Source of the DNA: Desulfuromusa sp.
GTDB taxonomy: Bacteria; Desulfobacterota; Desulfuromonadia; Desulfuromonadales; Geopsychrobacteraceae
Assembly (NCBI GenBank): GCA_021647765.1
Contig: JAKIUD010000108.1
Coordinates: 1 to 6,558 of the forward strand
Length of the DNA: 6,558 nucleotides
Direction of reading: 5' to 3'
The translations under genes and the position numbers were made by a program. This document shows positions 4,680-6,558 of the stretch, in pieces. Each line of letters begins with the position of its first letter. Within the stretch, counting starts at the first letter, position 1. A model generated the notes under the pieces. The model was not told where the DNA came from, did not search any database, and was given only the letters and a program-made list of their open reading frames with translations.

Positions 4680-6558
4680 AAATTGACAACAGAGATGAAG
4701 AACATCCGATAAACACCGTAAATACTGTGCCAGTCGCTATCATCGGTCTGGGTTCCATCTACCCGCAAGCTGATACGACCGGGAAGTTCTGGACTAATAT
4801 CAAAAACCGGGTCGATGCAATAACCGAGGTGCCTGAGAGTCACTGGCGTTCTGACGATTACTTCGATGAGGATCCCAAAGTGGCAGATAAAGTTTATGCC
4901 AAACTGGGTGGCTTTCTCTCGCCCGTTGAATTCAGTCCGATGGATTACGGTATTCTGCCGAATGCTATAGAGGCAATCGACACTTCGCAACTACTGGGTT
5001 TGTTGGCGGTTGAGCAGGCACTTAAAGATGCGGGTTATACGACTGAAAAAGAGTTTGATCACGAACGGGTCAGCGTTATTCTTGGTATCACCGGAACCCT
5101 GGAACTGGTTGTTCCGCTCGGAGCGCGACTTGGCTATCCACGGTGGAAAGAGGCGTTAACGGATGCCGGGGTAGAGAAAGAGCTCGCTGAAGATGTTATC
5201 AGGCGGATCTCCGATTCCTACGTCCCGTGGCAAGAAAACTCCTTTCCGGGTCTGCTTGGTAATGTGGTCGCCGGACGAATCAGCAAGCACTTCAATTTTG
5301 GCGGAACCAACTGTACTGTTGATGCGGCTTGCGGTAGCTCGTTGAGTGCTCTTAATCTGGCGATCCTGGAGCTTAGCTCGGGGCGTTCCGATATGGCGGT
5401 CACCGGTGGCATCGATACCTTCAATGATATTTTCATGTATACCTGTTTCAGTAAAACCCCGGCATTGTCACCCTCAGGCCATGCGCGCCCCTACGACGCT
5501 GATAGTGATGGCACCACACTGGGCGAAGGTTTGGGGATTGTGGTTCTGAAACGTCTTGAGGATGCAGAACGCGATGGCGACAATATCTATGCAGTTGTCA
5601 AGGGGATCGGGGCGTCGAGCGATGGTAGTGGCTCGGCGATCTATGAACCAAGTGCCAAGGGGCAGGCAAAAGCATTTAGACGTGCTTATGAACAGGGCAA
5701 AGTCACTCCCGATACGATTGAATTGATAGAAGGTCATGGAACCGGTACCAGGGTAGGGGATGCTGTTGAGGTTGCTGCTCTGCATGAAGTTTTTGGTAAA
5801 GCTGAAAAGCCGTGGTGCGCCCTGGGTTCAATTAAATCACAGATTGGTCACGCTAAAGCGGCTGCCGGCGTTGCCGGATTAATTAAGGCAAGTCTGGCTC
5901 TGTATCACAAGGTTTTACCACCGACGATTAAAGTTAATAAGCCAGCTGAGAGTCTGACTGCTGCTAACACCCCATTCTATATCAATACCGAAGCGCGGCC
6001 ATGGGTGACCCGGGGTGATCATCCCCGTCGTGCCGGGGTCAGTGCCCTTGGTTTCGGCGGCAGCAATTTTCATTGTCTGTTGGAGGAATATCAATCGGCC
6101 AAACAGATTATCGATTGGGATGGCAATGTACAGATTATCCCATTTTCTTCTGCCGATGATGCTGGCCTGAAAAGTCAGTTAAACGACTTCAATACGGAGA
6201 TGGAATGGTCACAACTGCGCCTTAAAGCCGATAATTTGCGGCATCAATATCAGCCAACGGATTTAAGTCGATTGATTCTGGTGGTCGAAAAGGATCAAAC
6301 CAAACGTACCTCTCAATGGCAGAATGCTCTGGCGATGCTGGAGAAAAATAATGGACAGAAAGCATGGGAAACACCTGATGGTATCTATTATGCTGCTGGT
6401 GAACTAGATGGTTCCACCGCTATGTTGTTCCCCGGACAGGGGGCGCAGTACCCCGGTATGCTCAAGGATCTGGCACTGCAATTTCCTGAATTTCTGACCT
6501 CTTTGATTGATGCTGACCATGTCTTTGCTACCAATACCAACACCATTGGTGGCAGTTT
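4676..6558 (+). CDS. pfaA: PfaA-type PUFA/polyketide synthase, partial (KS and start of AT)
   Basis: An uninterrupted frame of 627 codons runs from TTG 4676 to the right edge, so the gene is incomplete at its 3' end. The ketosynthase domain spans about residues 18-475. Its catalytic triad is Cys219 (DAACGSSL), His354 (EGHGTGT) and His392 (SQIGHAKAAAG), and GFGGSNFH is at 459-466. The N-terminal part closely follows PfaA of Shewanella: SHWRSDDYFD, GGFLSPVEF, ENSFPGLLGNVVAGRI, SFSKTPA-like FSKTPAL. After a linker of about 105 residues an acyltransferase domain begins with FPGQGAQYPGM at 585-595; its catalytic GHSxG would lie beyond the window. PfaA usually continues with tandem ACPs and a ketoreductase. 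Position next to pfaD supports the assignment. A related secondary-lipid or polyketide synthase with the same KS-AT start remains possible. The gene looks richer in GC than those upstream. Confidence 0.92.
   Translation, partial: MKIDNRDEEHPINTVNTVPVAIIGLGSIYPQADTTGKFWTNIKNRVDAITEVPESHWRSDDYFDEDPKVADKVYAKLGGFLSPVEFSPMDYGILPNAIEAIDTSQLLGLLAVEQALKDAGYTTEKEFDHERVSVILGITGTLELVVPLGARLGYPRWKEALTDAGVEKELAEDVIRRISDSYVPWQENSFPGLLGNVVAGRISKHFNFGGTNCTVDAACGSSLSALNLAILELSSGRSDMAVTGGIDTFNDIFMYTCFSKTPALSPSGHARPYDADSDGTTLGEGLGIVVLKRLEDAERDGDNIYAVVKGIGASSDGSGSAIYEPSAKGQAKAFRRAYEQGKVTPDTIELIEGHGTGTRVGDAVEVAALHEVFGKAEKPWCALGSIKSQIGHAKAAAGVAGLIKASLALYHKVLPPTIKVNKPAESLTAANTPFYINTEARPWVTRGDHPRRAGVSALGFGGSNFHCLLEEYQSAKQIIDWDGNVQIIPFSSADDAGLKSQLNDFNTEMEWSQLRLKADNLRHQYQPTDLSRLILVVEKDQTKRTSQWQNALAMLEKNNGQKAWETPDGIYYAAGELDGSTAMLFPGQGAQYPGMLKDLALQFPEFLTSLIDADHVFATNTNTIGGS

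Overview
The window looks like a piece of chromosome from an anaerobic deltaproteobacterium, most likely of the Desulfuromonadales (Desulfuromonas/Pelobacter-like). This is inferred from family resemblance of the proteins, moderate GC content and the gene mix; no search was run. It holds five protein genes on the + strand, the first bases of a divergent gene at the left edge, one tRNA gene, and a roughly 640-base repeat-rich intergenic stretch.

Layout. Positions 1-238: the 5' end of a gene reading left with a strong Shine-Dalgarno sequence, then a regulatory region with short direct and inverted repeats. Positions 239-1392: a periplasmic lytic transglycosylase (DUF4124 + SLT domain) followed by pgsA (phosphatidylglycerophosphate synthase), overlapping by one base at TGATG. 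Positions 1409-1587: a self-contained tRNA-Gly(GCC) unit with its own promoter, encoded CCA and rho-independent terminator. Positions 1588-2185: no credible gene. This stretch has two copies of a widespread palindromic repeat (the one that yields VIPAQAGI-type peptides when translated), one framed by larger terminal inverted repeats, then a long imperfect hairpin and GGGACAGTCCC-type palindromes resembling REP or small mobile-element debris.

Positions 2186-6558: a tightly packed operon of ispH (last step of the MEP isoprenoid pathway), a pfaD-type enoyl reductase starting 10 bases after ispH, and a pfaA-type multidomain synthase whose TTG start overlaps the pfaD stop. The pfaA gene runs off the right edge after a complete ketosynthase domain and the first residues of an acyltransferase domain. 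It is easy to miss because it has a TTG start and no stop inside the window.

The most interesting content is this operon: a PUFA-synthase-like (secondary lipid / polyketide) locus in a probable anaerobe, with the enoyl reductase first and an isoprenoid gene at its head. The machinery resembles PfaD and PfaA of marine gammaproteobacteria closely, but the product cannot be told from the window, because the rest of PfaA and any PfaB, PfaC and phosphopantetheinyl transferase lie outside it.
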